A stretch of 64,000 nucleotides of DNA from an uncultured Clostridia bacterium (GCA_946567425.1 CAMNXF010000012.1:33186-97185), one strand, 5' to 3'; positions 52,595 to 62,752 are shown, numbered from the stretch's first letter. Notes: generated from the sequence alone by a model not told the origin. Numbers and translations are program-made.

Positions 52595-55500
52595 ATGGCA
52601 TTTATCAAACGGTTTACGGCATTTTTCACTGCGCTGGCTGTTTTGCTGACGCTGTTAAGCGGCGGGAAAGCTGCGGTTTATGCCGCAGAAACCACAGCTA
52701 CAAGTCCTTGGGTTATGAATGATAAAACGGTAAATTCCGGCGATACAATAAACTATACACAAGGCATTTATGTGGGATATTCAAATACGGTTACTTTCAG
52801 AAATGACGGCACTGTTAATATCACAGGAGGCTCCTTTGAAACTTTCAGTTCCTTCGTCTTTGAGAATAACGGAACGTTCAATTTCACAGGAAGCAATACA
52901 ACGTTTTCTCTAGGCAGCTCGTCTGCGTCATTTATAAACAACGGAACCGCAACAATAAAGAGTGTGTATAATTTCAGTGCACAATCGGGAACGAGCTTTG
53001 AAAATAACGGCACGCTTTATATGGAGAATATATCAAACCTTAATCTGGACGGCTTTGTAAACAACGGCATTATTGTAATTCCAGACGATGCTGAAAACCA
53101 ATATCTTCATCTTGCTCTTGAGTCGAAAAACGGCGCAAACGGTCAGGTTTACACTAAAACGGAATTTGAGAGCAAAAGCGTCAGATATTCCATAAGCTAC
53201 GAGGGATTAAGCTGTGACGGCTATTCCGATTATACCAACAGCGGCAATCCCGCGGATTATGAATACGCTGCCGCAAATCCGCAGGACGTAACGCTTGCCG
53301 ATCCCGTATTGCCCGGCTATGAATTTCTTGGCTGGACGGGGCTCGACACAACAAGTCCGACAAAAAATCTTACTTTTTCTTCGAGTGTACAGACAGACAC
53401 GACCTTTACCGCACATTGGCGGAAGGAAGTATATAATATAACCTACGATACGGACGGGGGAAATTTTAACGCTTACGATAATGTAAACTACACATATTCG
53501 AGAGGTGATACGCCCAAGCTTTCGTGGGTGTATAAGGCAGGCTACACGTTTTTAGGCTGGGTGGATTCCGACGATCCCGACGAAAAGCTTTTAGGCTCGG
53601 CAACCGAATACTATTATTTGCCGCCCGCAGCTCTCGGCAATAAAAGCTTTAAAGCAAAATTTATCGCCAACTCCGATACCCGATACAATATTAACTGCTA
53701 TTATGAAAATCTTGACGGTACATATGATGAAAAAAATTATATTTCAGCGGGAACAACAGACGAACAGACAAGCGTGTCGAGTGACGGTTATCTGAAGGAC
53801 GGCTTCTGCTTTGACAGCGAAAACCCGAAAAATATTGTTTCGGGAACGGTTGCCGCAGACAATTCTCTTACGTTGGAGCTGTACTTTAAGCGAAATAAAT
53901 ATACTCTCACCTATAAAAGTCAGGACGGAAGCGGTATACTTTGGACAACCGAAAGGAAATACGGCGAAAACGTCGGCGATTACGGAGGAGAAATACCCGT
54001 AAGGGCTTCCGACGATACGCTGTACAGCTATAATTTTGCGGGCTGGGCAAGGTATGAAAACCTTGATTTCGGATTTGAAGCAATAAAAACGTTTCCCGTG
54101 ACCGAGGAGCTCTGCTTTTATGCGGCATTTGAAGAGATCCGAGATGAAAGCGTCGTGGTTATAAGGTGGGAGACTTACGAGGGTTTTAACGCGCCTGCGC
54201 AGACCGAAATAATTCTTGACAAGGGCGCTGATTACACTGTTCAGCTTGAGCTTGAAAATGAGAAATATTACATCGGAACGCCGCAATGGAGCATGGGCTT
54301 CAAGGAAGCGCATGTTTACTGGCGTGAGAACGCGACAGGGGAGCACGAGGTTGAATATTTCGTAAGCAAGGAAGGCTTTGACGACCCCGTAACTCTGCTT
54401 ATACCGAACGTTCAGCACGATATTTATATTATGCTGAAAGCGAATTACCACGAGGAGCACGACTTCTCGGAGGAATACGACACAATAATCGAAAACGGCG
54501 GCTGTGTAAAGGACAGCGTTATAAGACATTTCTGCTACAAATGTGGAAAAACGTCTGATGAAACAATTGTTGCAGGAGGTCATAAGACAGGCGGCAGCTT
54601 TGAAAAAGATGAGATTTCCCATTGGAAGGTATGCGGCATTTGCGGAAATAAGCTTGAAGAGACAACGCATACTCCCGACGGGGGTGTGGTCACACACGAA
54701 CCTACGCATCATTCCACGGGGACAAAAACATATACCTGCACGGTCTGCGGATACGTTACAAAGCGGGAGTTTCTGCCAATTATACCTCATACTGCCGAGG
54801 GCGATTGGCAAAGTAACGGCATAAATCATTACAAGCTTTGCCCATGCGGTGAAAAGCTGGCAATAAGCACGCATATTTCAGATAACGGAACAGTAACATC
54901 GGAATCCACCTATGATACCGAGGGTAAAATCGAATACCGCTGTACTGTCTGCGATTATCTTTTAGGAACGGAAACCATTGCTCCGCTTTCACATAGCCCT
55001 GACAGCGAATGGCAGAGCGATGTTACCGGACATTGGCACAACTGTGACTGCGGCGAAAAGCACAGCTTCGGGGAACATATTTCCGACGGCGGCGTTTATA
55101 TCACTGAGCCCACATACGATACTTGGGGAGAGAAAATATATTCTTGTACAATCTGCGGATATGTTTTAAGCACGGAAACTTTGCCCCCGCTCAGCCACAA
55201 GACCGACGGGGAATGGGCTTATAATGAAACTCATCACTGGATAGACGACTGCGGCTGCGGTGAAAAGCACGAGTTTGCGGAGCATATTTCCGATAAGGGA
55301 ACTATAACGGTTTATCCGACAGAAACAGAAAACGGTAAAAAAGAATACCTTTGCACGATTTGCGGATATGTTGTCAAAACAGAAGACATTTCCATGCTTG
55401 GCAAAGACGATGAGCCGTCGAAACCGAGCGAACCGTCAGAGCCAAGCAAACCATTAGAGCCAAACAAGCCGAGTGAACCGAATAGAGCCGAAGACGGCGT

Positions 55501-56155
55501 ACCATTCATCAAGGGTGAAAACGGTAAAACAGGTTGGCAAGTGATTAATTCTGAAGCTATGGAGGCTAGCAACGGTAACATTGTTAATGTAGATATGAAC
55601 GGCACTGTCGTTGTACCGGGATATATTTTCGACACCATATCGGGACGAGATGTCACAATAAATTTCGATATGGGCGACGGCGTTATGTGGAGTGTTAACG
55701 GTAAAAGCGTTACCGCGGATAAGACGAAGGATATCAATTTTGCGGTGATGAAAAACACCTTGACAATACCAATTGACATTATAAATAATGTGACGGGAGA
55801 GCGATACAGTATATGCATTAGTCTTGCTCACAGCGGAGAGTTCGGATTTACCGCAGTATTGTCTATTGATCTTGGCAGCGATAATGCAGGGCTTCGTGCG
55901 GCGCTCTACTACTTTAACGGCAAATCGCTTGAAGCCGTCGGCGAGGACAGGATATCCAATGAAGGTACGGCTGAATTTGAGTTTGCTCACGCATCGGATT
56001 ATCTTATTGTAATAGGCGAGACAATCAGTAGCGACGCTGAGGAAAACAATCCCGAAACAGGTGAAACGGTGCAGACGCGGATGTTAACACTGATTGCCTC
56101 TATGGCGGTAATTGTCGGCGCATGTCTGTCGAAAAGAAGTAAAAACGAAACTTAA
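52595..56155 (+). CDS. Cell-wall-anchored modular surface protein
   Basis: This 1186-residue protein has a signal peptide (about 1-31, FFTALAVLLTLLSGGKAAVY) and repeated FxNNGT strands forming a beta helix (about 45-185). Several InlB-type/Listeria-Bacteroides repeats follow (LPGYEFLGWTG, YKAGYTFLGWVD; about 195-520). Next come five units with paired Cys (CGEK ... CTVCGY; about 640-945). Then there is a Ser-Lys-Pro-Glu spacer (SKPSEPSEPSKP) and a C-terminal beta domain. The sorting signal is NPETG (1152-1156), with a hydrophobic stretch and KRSKNET. It should be sortase-linked to peptidoglycan. AAAGGA precedes the start. It is probably an adhesin or substrate-binding protein. Confidence 0.87.
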   Translation: MAFIKRFTAFFTALAVLLTLLSGGKAAVYAAETTATSPWVMNDKTVNSGDTINYTQGIYVGYSNTVTFRNDGTVNITGGSFETFSSFVFENNGTFNFTGSNTTFSLGSSSASFINNGTATIKSVYNFSAQSGTSFENNGTLYMENISNLNLDGFVNNGIIVIPDDAENQYLHLALESKNGANGQVYTKTEFESKSVRYSISYEGLSCDGYSDYTNSGNPADYEYAAANPQDVTLADPVLPGYEFLGWTGLDTTSPTKNLTFSSSVQTDTTFTAHWRKEVYNITYDTDGGNFNAYDNVNYTYSRGDTPKLSWVYKAGYTFLGWVDSDDPDEKLLGSATEYYYLPPAALGNKSFKAKFIANSDTRYNINCYYENLDGTYDEKNYISAGTTDEQTSVSSDGYLKDGFCFDSENPKNIVSGTVAADNSLTLELYFKRNKYTLTYKSQDGSGILWTTERKYGENVGDYGGEIPVRASDDTLYSYNFAGWARYENLDFGFEAIKTFPVTEELCFYAAFEEIRDESVVVIRWETYEGFNAPAQTEIILDKGADYTVQLELENEKYYIGTPQWSMGFKEAHVYWRENATGEHEVEYFVSKEGFDDPVTLLIPNVQHDIYIMLKANYHEEHDFSEEYDTIIENGGCVKDSVIRHFCYKCGKTSDETIVAGGHKTGGSFEKDEISHWKVCGICGNKLEETTHTPDGGVVTHEPTHHSTGTKTYTCTVCGYVTKREFLPIIPHTAEGDWQSNGINHYKLCPCGEKLAISTHISDNGTVTSESTYDTEGKIEYRCTVCDYLLGTETIAPLSHSPDSEWQSDVTGHWHNCDCGEKHSFGEHISDGGVYITEPTYDTWGEKIYSCTICGYVLSTETLPPLSHKTDGEWAYNETHHWIDDCGCGEKHEFAEHISDKGTITVYPTETENGKKEYLCTICGYVVKTEDISMLGKDDEPSKPSEPSEPSKPLEPNKPSEPNRAEDGVPFIKGENGKTGWQVINSEAMEASNGNIVNVDMNGTVVVPGYIFDTISGRDVTINFDMGDGVMWSVNGKSVTADKTKDINFAVMKNTLTIPIDIINNVTGERYSICISLAHSGEFGFTAVLSIDLGSDNAGLRAALYYFNGKSLEAVGEDRISNEGTAEFEFAHASDYLIVIGETISSDAEENNPETGETVQTRMLTLIASMAVIVGACLSKRSKNET

Positions 56156-56198
56156 TTATGAGGTAAGCTCCTTTCCTAAACAACGATATAAAGCTTTT

Positions 56199-56238
56199 AA
56201 AACAACCGGAATTATGCACATAATCCGGTTGTTTTAAT
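56199..56238 (+). terminator. Terminator of surface-protein gene
   Basis: AACAACCGG pairs with CCGGTTGTT, inner TAT/ATA, followed by TTTAATTT. Confidence 0.85.
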
Positions 56239-56266
56239 TTAAAAATTATATCAATGGTGGTTCTAA

Positions 56267-56404
56267 ATGATACCTCCTATAGAGCAGGCAAAACAGTATT
56301 TCTATAAGCGACAACTCGAAAATATAAACCGAATTATTGCAGAGAACAAGCAGAAAAAACGAATAGAAAAACTCTGCTTAAAACCTAATGGGCAAGCCGT
56401 TTGA
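56267..56404 (+). pseudogene. Tail of a second HTH replication-initiator-like gene
   Basis: IEQAKQYFYKRQLENINRII and the following residues match the last third of 47766-48206 (IEQAKQYFYKRQLENIDRMV). The first two thirds are absent. This is the left edge of repeat copy 2. Confidence 0.85.
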
Positions 56405-56722
56405 GAGGGTGGAGGGGTAAAAACAGCGTATATTATTTGAAAGCAGGACAAAGCGAGGGGTCGGCAAGCCGCCCCCTCACAGGTCACAGCGGACGGCAGA
56501 GCCGACCGCATTGTAAAGCCGTTTGTGAACTATGTGACGAGGGGGCGGAAATTACAAAGATATGAAATATAGGTGTTAATTTGAAAGAAAAGTCAAATAA
56601 ACCCCATAACAACAAGACATATTGCAGCACCAACCGGTTATACCGAAAATAAAGGTAAAAAACCGCTGAACTTTTTCGAAAAGTTGTGGTATGATGTGTG
56701 GTTAAAAAGGGAGGTGCTGTTA

Positions 56723-59227
56723 ATGGCAAAACGCAGACCATCAGACGACGGAATGGCTCGCAAACGCGAGGACGGTAGATGGGAAGGCAGAATTGTTGTA
56801 GGACACAAAAATAACGGCAATCCGATTTATCGTTATGTTCTTGCAAAAACACAGGCGGAACTTACTCAAAAACTGCATGATAAAATTGAAATGTATCGCG
56901 ACGCCGATTTGTGTGAAGATTGTAATATGCTCTTATCCGAGTGGCTCGATAAGTGGATAGCGGAATATATAATATGTTCCGTTCGACCGAACACATTAAG
57001 CAGCTATACCATGATGATAAAAAATCAAATCAATCCCTATCTGGGAAAGCGTCCACTATCATCGTTAACTACTCAGGAAATTCAAAAATTTTATAATACC
57101 ATCAAGAAAAACGGGCGTGTAAAATATTCCAAGAAGTACGGCACGCAACTTGCTGACAGCATGGTTCGCAAAGTTCACATGATGCTGCATGAAGCACTTG
57201 ATATGGCAACAAAACATAACCTAATTGTAAACAATCCGACTAACGGAACGACCCTACCGAAGAATAATTATGCTCCAAAGCAGATACTAAACGATGAACA
57301 GCTTGACAAGTTCATGGAAATTATAAAATCTGATGAAAAATGGCATGATTTTTTCTACACGGAAATAACAACGGGATTGCGCAAAGGCGAGATTTGCGGA
57401 TTGAAATGGGAAGATTTTAATGCTCAAAATGGAACATTAAAAATATGCCGCAGTATTGGCAAGGATATAAACGGGAAAATGTTGATTGGAGATACCAAAA
57501 CAGGCAATGGAGTGCGAGAAATTATATTGCCGCAAAGCACAACTGATTTATTGCGAATCCGCAAAAAGAATGCAGTAAGCGAGTGGATATTTCCAAACTT
57601 GCGCAAGCCTGAAAAGCCAATACATCCACAAAGTGTTTATGTTCGATTGAAAGCAATTTTGCAACAAGCAGGATTGCCGTCAATAGGTTTCCATAACCTA
57701 CGCCACACATTCGCAACTCACGCAATTGCAGGTGGAGTCGATGCAAAAAAGCGCGGCGAAATTTTATGGACGAAATTATTGGAGGTGTCGACAATGGCTA
57801 AACGACGAAAACAAGGTGAAGGGATTTTGCGCTTGCGAAAAGACGGACGATGGGAAGGGCGGGTTGTTATCGGATATGACGATAACAGTTTGCCCATAAC
57901 CAAGAATGTTACCGCTAAAAGCAAAACGGAGTGTGCCGGGAAACTTGAAGTACTAAAGTCGCAATATGGGAAGCCGTCAAAGAAGGTCGACTCAGATATG
58001 TCATTTGGTGAATGGATAGATTTCTGGTATCAAACCTATTGCAAGCATACGCTTAGGATTACCACTCAAATTGAATATGAAAACAGGATTTATAAACATA
58101 TCATTCCCGAAATCGGAAGTATTCCATTGGATCAATTAACCCAATCTAATCTTCAACAATTCTATGCAAGAGAAAAAGCAAATGGCAGAAAAATTAGAAC
58201 GGACATATATGGCACAGGATTATCCGATATAGTAATTCGAGCCATACACGCCAACTGTCGTTCTGCACTTGAAAAAGCGGTACAAGACGGATTGATAAAA
58301 ACAAATCCTGCTGTCAACTGCAAACTGCCGCCTAAAAAATCAAGAGAGATGAAGGTGCTTACAAAAAATGAAATAATTCGATTTCTTAACCGAGCAGAAG
58401 AGGAAGGATATTACGAATTGTTTCTACTTGAACTCGGAACGGGAATGCGCCGTGGGGAAATATTCGCTCTAAAATGGAGAGACCTAAACTTCAAAACAGG
58501 TGAACTACAAATCAAGCGACAGGTAAATGTAATTCACGGAGAGATTATAATCCCTGAACCCAAAACAAAAAACTCAATACGAACTGCACTACTACCTCCA
58601 TCATTGTTGAAAACCCTGTCAGAATACAAGAAAACAGTTGAACCCGAATGGATATTCCCTTCACCAATTGATGATACAAAACCAAGAAATCCTTCTGCGG
58701 TACGTAAACGGCTTCAGCTTATACTCGAACGAGCAGGTTGTCCAAAGGTAAGATTTCATGACCTTCGACACACTTTTTCAACAATGGCGCTTGAAAACGG
58801 CATGGATATAAAAACTCTCTCGGCTGTGCTTGGTCACACTTCTTCGGAAACCACAATTGACATCTACAGTCATATCACTGATACCATGAGGAAACAGGCA
58901 GCAGTGAAAATTGACAGCCAAATAAGCGGCACAGAAGCCGAAATTTCTCAGGTTGAAGAAAGGGAAAGGGTTGATACCACCCAGCCCAATTTCGAGCCGT
59001 ACAAGCCAAAGGTGCGCAAATCAGGAACGGGTTGTGTGACGATGATAAATGACCACCTGTACGAGGGCAGATACACGCCAACAAATGCCTACGGAAAACG
59101 GGAATCGCATAACATCTATGCCAGAACCCAAGAGGAATGTGAGGAAAAATTGGCGGCGATGATAGAGCAAGTCAAGGCTGACATTAAAGCAGAGAAAAAC
59201 CAGCTGAAAGCCATGGAAGAATCATAA
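56723..59227 (+). CDS. Two tyrosine recombinases fused in one reading frame
   Basis: This 834-residue frame starts after GGGAGGTG. Unit 1 (about 1-350) has arm- and core-binding domains, TGLRKGEICGLKW with the Arg, and HNLRHTFATHA. It then breaks off at GGVDAKKRGEILWTKLLEVS before the GH motif and catalytic Tyr. Unit 2 restarts with MAKRRKQGEGILRLRKDGRW at 57794 after its own GGAGG. It is complete: TGMRRGEIFALKW, FHDLRHTFSTMA, LGHTSS, and Tyr in IDIYSHIT. A C-terminal domain resembles integrase tail domains. A deletion that removed the end of unit 1 and its stop explains the fusion. Unit 2 alone (57794-59227, 477 residues) is probably the working enzyme. Confidence 0.85.
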   Translation: MAKRRPSDDGMARKREDGRWEGRIVVGHKNNGNPIYRYVLAKTQAELTQKLHDKIEMYRDADLCEDCNMLLSEWLDKWIAEYIICSVRPNTLSSYTMMIKNQINPYLGKRPLSSLTTQEIQKFYNTIKKNGRVKYSKKYGTQLADSMVRKVHMMLHEALDMATKHNLIVNNPTNGTTLPKNNYAPKQILNDEQLDKFMEIIKSDEKWHDFFYTEITTGLRKGEICGLKWEDFNAQNGTLKICRSIGKDINGKMLIGDTKTGNGVREIILPQSTTDLLRIRKKNAVSEWIFPNLRKPEKPIHPQSVYVRLKAILQQAGLPSIGFHNLRHTFATHAIAGGVDAKKRGEILWTKLLEVSTMAKRRKQGEGILRLRKDGRWEGRVVIGYDDNSLPITKNVTAKSKTECAGKLEVLKSQYGKPSKKVDSDMSFGEWIDFWYQTYCKHTLRITTQIEYENRIYKHIIPEIGSIPLDQLTQSNLQQFYAREKANGRKIRTDIYGTGLSDIVIRAIHANCRSALEKAVQDGLIKTNPAVNCKLPPKKSREMKVLTKNEIIRFLNRAEEEGYYELFLLELGTGMRRGEIFALKWRDLNFKTGELQIKRQVNVIHGEIIIPEPKTKNSIRTALLPPSLLKTLSEYKKTVEPEWIFPSPIDDTKPRNPSAVRKRLQLILERAGCPKVRFHDLRHTFSTMALENGMDIKTLSAVLGHTSSETTIDIYSHITDTMRKQAAVKIDSQISGTEAEISQVEERERVDTTQPNFEPYKPKVRKSGTGCVTMINDHLYEGRYTPTNAYGKRESHNIYARTQEECEEKLAAMIEQVKADIKAEKNQLKAMEES

Positions 59228-59847
59228 CCTATGTGTTCAAAAATTGAGCCGCATAAAACAAAGAATACAGCAGAATAAAAATATCCCTTGAATACTGGTT
59301 CAAGGGGTATTTCGTGTAAGTGGTCAAATATGTGGTCATCAAGCGGTTTGGAGCTATTTCCGCTACGGCAAAAGTGCTGCAGTATTGTAGTGTCAAGAGG
59401 TATTTGCGAAATTCAGTTGTGGGATTGCTCCTGCAAGGTTATGCTCCCAAAGAGTGTTAAAACTGCCCTCTCCGCCGCGAATGGCTTTTTATAGCGTTTT
59501 CTGCTCCACAAGAAATGCTCTTTAGCAGCCTTGTGTCCGTTATTTCCATGTACTCCGAGCGTGTCTATGGTCAGATATGTAGTCAATGGGAACTTTAAGC
59601 CGACAAAGCGGCAGATGGTTTTCGACCATTTTATATTACTATTATAGCACAAACTTAGATACAAATCAAGTCAAAATTTGAGCCGCTGTAAACAAAGATA
59701 AGGAGAGGTTCCACAAAAACTGTATAGAAACATAAATCTCATGTCTTTTATCTGTTTAAGCAATATTTCCGTTTTAACTTGTTTTGATAAATTATTCCCA
59801 AAACAAATAACTTCAAGCGGGTAGTGCTTGCCTGCGAATATTTAAAA
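59228..59847. other. Non-coding tail of repeat copy 2 and flank
   Basis: TTGAGCCGCATAAAACAAAG (about 59247) recurs in altered form near 59676 (TTGAGCCGCTGTAAACAAAG); these may be attachment-site-like repeats. The rest of the gap shows no gene. Confidence 0.5.
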
Positions 59848-60366
59848 TCACGACACACTCCCCGTATCCTTAAGTCTGGATTTTAATAATAATTTCGTCA
59901 TAGTTTCGGCGGATTCTGTCATTCCCCGAGCAAACCATTCATTGATCCAGCCGTACAGTCCGTACGACATAAACGCGGCAAAATACGCTTCGGCATTAGA
60001 TTGCTCCAGCTTTGCACCGCAAATTTTTATGATCGTATCCAGCAGTAAATTTGAAAGTCCTTGACGGTAAAGCAGCGAGTAATATTTCTTGTTGCTCTTA
60101 AAATGTGCGAACAGACTTCCGAACATTTCGCTGATATCCGTGCTGCCGTGCTTATCGTAACCGCACCGCCATTTTTCGAGAAGCTGCGCTGTATATTCAC
60201 GAAGAATATCTTCTTTTTCCTTGTAATTACGATAGAATGACGCACGTCCCACCTGTGCGCACAATGTAAACTTACTCACGGAAATATCCCGCAGCGGCTT
60301 CTTGCACATCAGTTTTATCAGTGCGTCAGTTAGCTGAGATTTGACAAATTGTTTTTTTCTGAACAT
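59848..60366 (-). CDS. TetR-family regulator
   Basis: This 172-residue protein has an N-terminal HTH (about 8-55: KSQLTDALIKLMCKKPLRDI, SVSKFTLCAQVGRASFYRNY) and a helical C-terminal ligand domain of the TetR_C/DhaS type. It is divergent from the hydrolase gene, and a perfect palindrome overlaps the hydrolase promoter, so it probably represses that gene. The ligand is unknown. Confidence 0.88.
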   Translation of the reverse strand: MFRKKQFVKSQLTDALIKLMCKKPLRDISVSKFTLCAQVGRASFYRNYKEKEDILREYTAQLLEKWRCGYDKHGSTDISEMFGSLFAHFKSNKKYYSLLYRQGLSNLLLDTIIKICGAKLEQSNAEAYFAAFMSYGLYGWINEWFARGMTESAETMTKLLLKSRLKDTGSVS

Positions 60367-60410
60367 TCATTGAAACAAAACCCCCATTGTGTATCATTTT
60401 TCGAAGCCTA

Positions 60411-60446
60411 TTGACATTTTTTACGCATTGTGATACAATTGTATCA
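60411..60446 (+). promoter_or_regulatory. Hydrolase promoter with perfect TetR-type operator
   Basis: TTGACA (60411-60416), 17 bases, TACAAT (60434-60439). TGATACAATTGTATCA (60431-60446) is a perfect 16-bp palindrome over the -10 box; a half site TGTATCA lies at 60390. Confidence 0.82.
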
Positions 60447-60480
60447 TAGAATGACAAAAATGTCAAGGGGTTTGATAAGA

Positions 60481-61597
60481 ATGAGAGTAAAGACCAAAAA
60501 AATAATTTTAATAATTGTGATCATATTTGCGGTCATAATTTTTATTAGTATCGGAGTGTTTCTGCTTATGCAGCAGGCGGCGAAATCTATGGGAATAGGT
60601 TCAGGCAAAGTTGAGGACTATGACACGCGTATTGAAATATGGGAGACTGTTGCGGGCAACAGCGATCGTTCTAAGCTTGATGATATGAATATTGATTACG
60701 GCAACAAAAATACACTTTTCGCAACAATAACTTTTGCGGATAAGATTGTAAATTCCCATTATGAGGACGCAGAGCGGGAGATCGACACCTTCACCTATCT
60801 TTACGAAATAAAGGGCGGATATGAAAATGAAACGTATACCGATGTCCCCTACCTGATCCCATACCTTGTTGATGATAGCGACAGTGCAGTAATAGTGATT
60901 CCGGGCGGCGGATTCGGATATAAGTCAATGGACGGAAACAATTCCGAGGGTAAGGACATCGCCGCCACGCTGAATAAAAACGGAATAAGCGCATTTGTTC
61001 TGCATTATCGAACTAATCCTTACGAATATCCGATATCGTATCTGGATCTGCAAAGAGCAGTGCGTTATCTGCGCTTCCATGCGGACGAATTTCATATTTC
61101 TCCCGAAAAAAATAAGCTTGATAGGATTCAGTGCGGGCGGCAACGAAATCGGAACTTTCATCAATATAATCCAAGGAGGCGATTTTTTCCCCGAGGATTA
61201 TGTTCCAGATGAAATAGATTCTGTTGACGATCATGTCAATGCCGGGGCAATGATATATCCTGCGCTGAGTTTCAGATATAATGTTCCCATGCTGTTTTGT
61301 GTGTTCCCGGCAAACGAAGTCCGCAATGAAAATACGAGGGACAAGCTTCTTGAAAAGACGGATCTTTGGCGGCATATAAATTCCCAAAATGTAAAGCAAT
61401 TTATTGTTTACGGAACAATGGACGGTATGGTCGGCATGGACGAAACAAAAAATTATATCGCTCACGCAAAGGGAAACGGCTGTGATATAATGTCTGTTGA
61501 AGCGGCAGGACAGGATCACGGAGTGCAGCAGAAATATTATATGGATGACTATTTGGCGTGGATCAAAAATATTTTTGCAGAGGTTGACAGATCATGA
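60481..61597 (+). pseudogene. Alpha/beta hydrolase (esterase-like) with A-run frameshift
   Basis: An N-terminal membrane anchor (IILIIVIIFAVIIFISIGVF) precedes an esterase/BD-FAE-like hydrolase domain. VIVIPGGGFGYKSMDGNNSE is the oxyanion region, and FVLHYRTNPYEYPISYLDLQ follows. The frame is broken at a run of seven A (61106-61112). Removing one A joins HISPEK to ISLIGFSAGGNEIGTF, which carries the nucleophile Ser in GFSAGG. The later Asp (YGTMDGMVG) and His (GQDHGV) are intact. It is either a recent mutation, slippage-tolerant expression or a sequencing error. Confidence 0.8.
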
Positions 61598-61760
61598 ACA
61601 TGCTTAAAAATGTAAGAATACTTCTGATAATTACCAATGCTGTGGGTGATACAAATGCGTTCCTCGCAAATCAACGCCGACCAATGAGACGGAAAGCTCT
61701 CAGTACAAGCAAGCGTGGGAAGAAATCAAGGCACGGATTAACGGAAACGGATACATATAA
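61594..61760 (+). pseudogene. Remnant of a small lipoprotein-like gene
   Basis: An ATG overlapping the hydrolase stop opens MNMLKNVRILLIITNAV, signal-peptide-like. A different frame ends with TNETESSQYKQAWEEIKARI and NGNGYI, then a stop. The two ends fit a small lipoprotein gene with an internal deletion. Confidence is low because the middle is missing. Confidence 0.35.
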
Positions 61761-61894
61761 AGTCTCCGGGCAGTATCATTCGGCGGCTTTATGTGTATAT
61801 GGCACATTTTGACGATGATTGGAACAGGATTGACAAACTGTGGAGAAAGTTGTATAATAGTGACAGGCAGACAAGTTTTTTTGGAGGAAATGCA

Positions 61895-62728
61895 ATGACA
61901 AAAGTATGGTTTATAACGGGGGCGGGCAAGGGAATTGGCAGGGAAACGGCGCTTTCAGCGCTGAAAAACGGTCATAAGGTCGTTATTACTACAAGAAAAG
62001 AAATTGAGGCTTATACTTGCGAAGATGTTGCCGACAGGGTTTTGTACTATAAGCTGGATGTATCAGACACAGACGAAAAGGTTTTCTCAGACGCCGTCGC
62101 TGCCGCTTTAAATAAATTCGGAAGAATCGATGTGCTTGTAAATAATGCGGGTCACGGCAGAATAACTAACTTTGAGGAAACAAGCGAAGATAGTATCAAG
62201 GAACTGTTTGAGGTTAATTTATTCGGTATGATGCGCGTTACCCGGGCAATTCTTCCGATTATGAGGAAACAAAGGTCGGGACACATTTTCAATATTTCAT
62301 CAGGCGGCGGATATGCTGCGGGACCTGCAGTATATCATACATCTAAATTCGCAGTTACAGGTTTTTCGACATCTATCGCTTTTGAGACAGCTCCTTTTGG
62401 AATTAAGGTCACGAATGTTATTCCAGGTCTGACACGCACGAATTTTTACGATAAGGGAACTTTGCCTGTCAAACCTGATATACATATTTCCGATTATGAT
62501 GATTTTCGCTGGCAGACTGACTTTATGGCGGCTAACAGTAATAATGAGCAGCCGGGAGATCCTGCTAAAATTGCGGATTTGCTTATGATAGCTGCCGAGT
62601 GTGAAAATCCGCCCTTACACCTTCCTGTTACCGCCGACGCGGTTGAGGTTTTAGACCGCTTACAAGAAAAACTACACATGGATAATGAAGCGTGGAGAAC
62701 GCTTGCAAAACAGACTTCTTTTGAATAA
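61895..62728 (+). CDS. Short-chain dehydrogenase/reductase
   Basis: This 277-residue SDR has the cofactor motif TGAGKGIG (about 8-15), NNAGHG (near 88) and an active-site Ser in ISSGGGYA followed by Tyr and Lys in VYHTSKFAV (near 155-159). The start at 61895 is chosen because GGAGG lies 7 bases upstream; the frame is open earlier. The classical SDR layout predicts NAD(P)-dependent oxidation or reduction of a small alcohol/ketone. Substrate is unknown. It stands downstream of the TetR-controlled hydrolase and may share its control. Confidence 0.9.
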   Translation: MTKVWFITGAGKGIGRETALSALKNGHKVVITTRKEIEAYTCEDVADRVLYYKLDVSDTDEKVFSDAVAAALNKFGRIDVLVNNAGHGRITNFEETSEDSIKELFEVNLFGMMRVTRAILPIMRKQRSGHIFNISSGGGYAAGPAVYHTSKFAVTGFSTSIAFETAPFGIKVTNVIPGLTRTNFYDKGTLPVKPDIHISDYDDFRWQTDFMAANSNNEQPGDPAKIADLLMIAAECENPPLHLPVTADAVEVLDRLQEKLHMDNEAWRTLAKQTSFE

Positions 62729-62752
62729 AATTATTTTACACACAATAAATTC

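Larger units (their letters stand above)
56267..59700. repeat. Direct repeat copy 2 (integrase module)
   Basis: It matches 48080-50330 in the same orientation and carries the fuller integrase region. Between the copies lies the two-component/surface-protein block. The shared end is ATCAAGTCAAAATTTGAG (about 59665). Confidence 0.82.

Noticed and set aside
53744..54874. A 376-codon open frame on the - strand within the surface-protein gene
   Set aside because: It has no ribosome site and its composition is that of a shadow. The + strand frame has a signal peptide, repeats and a sorting signal.
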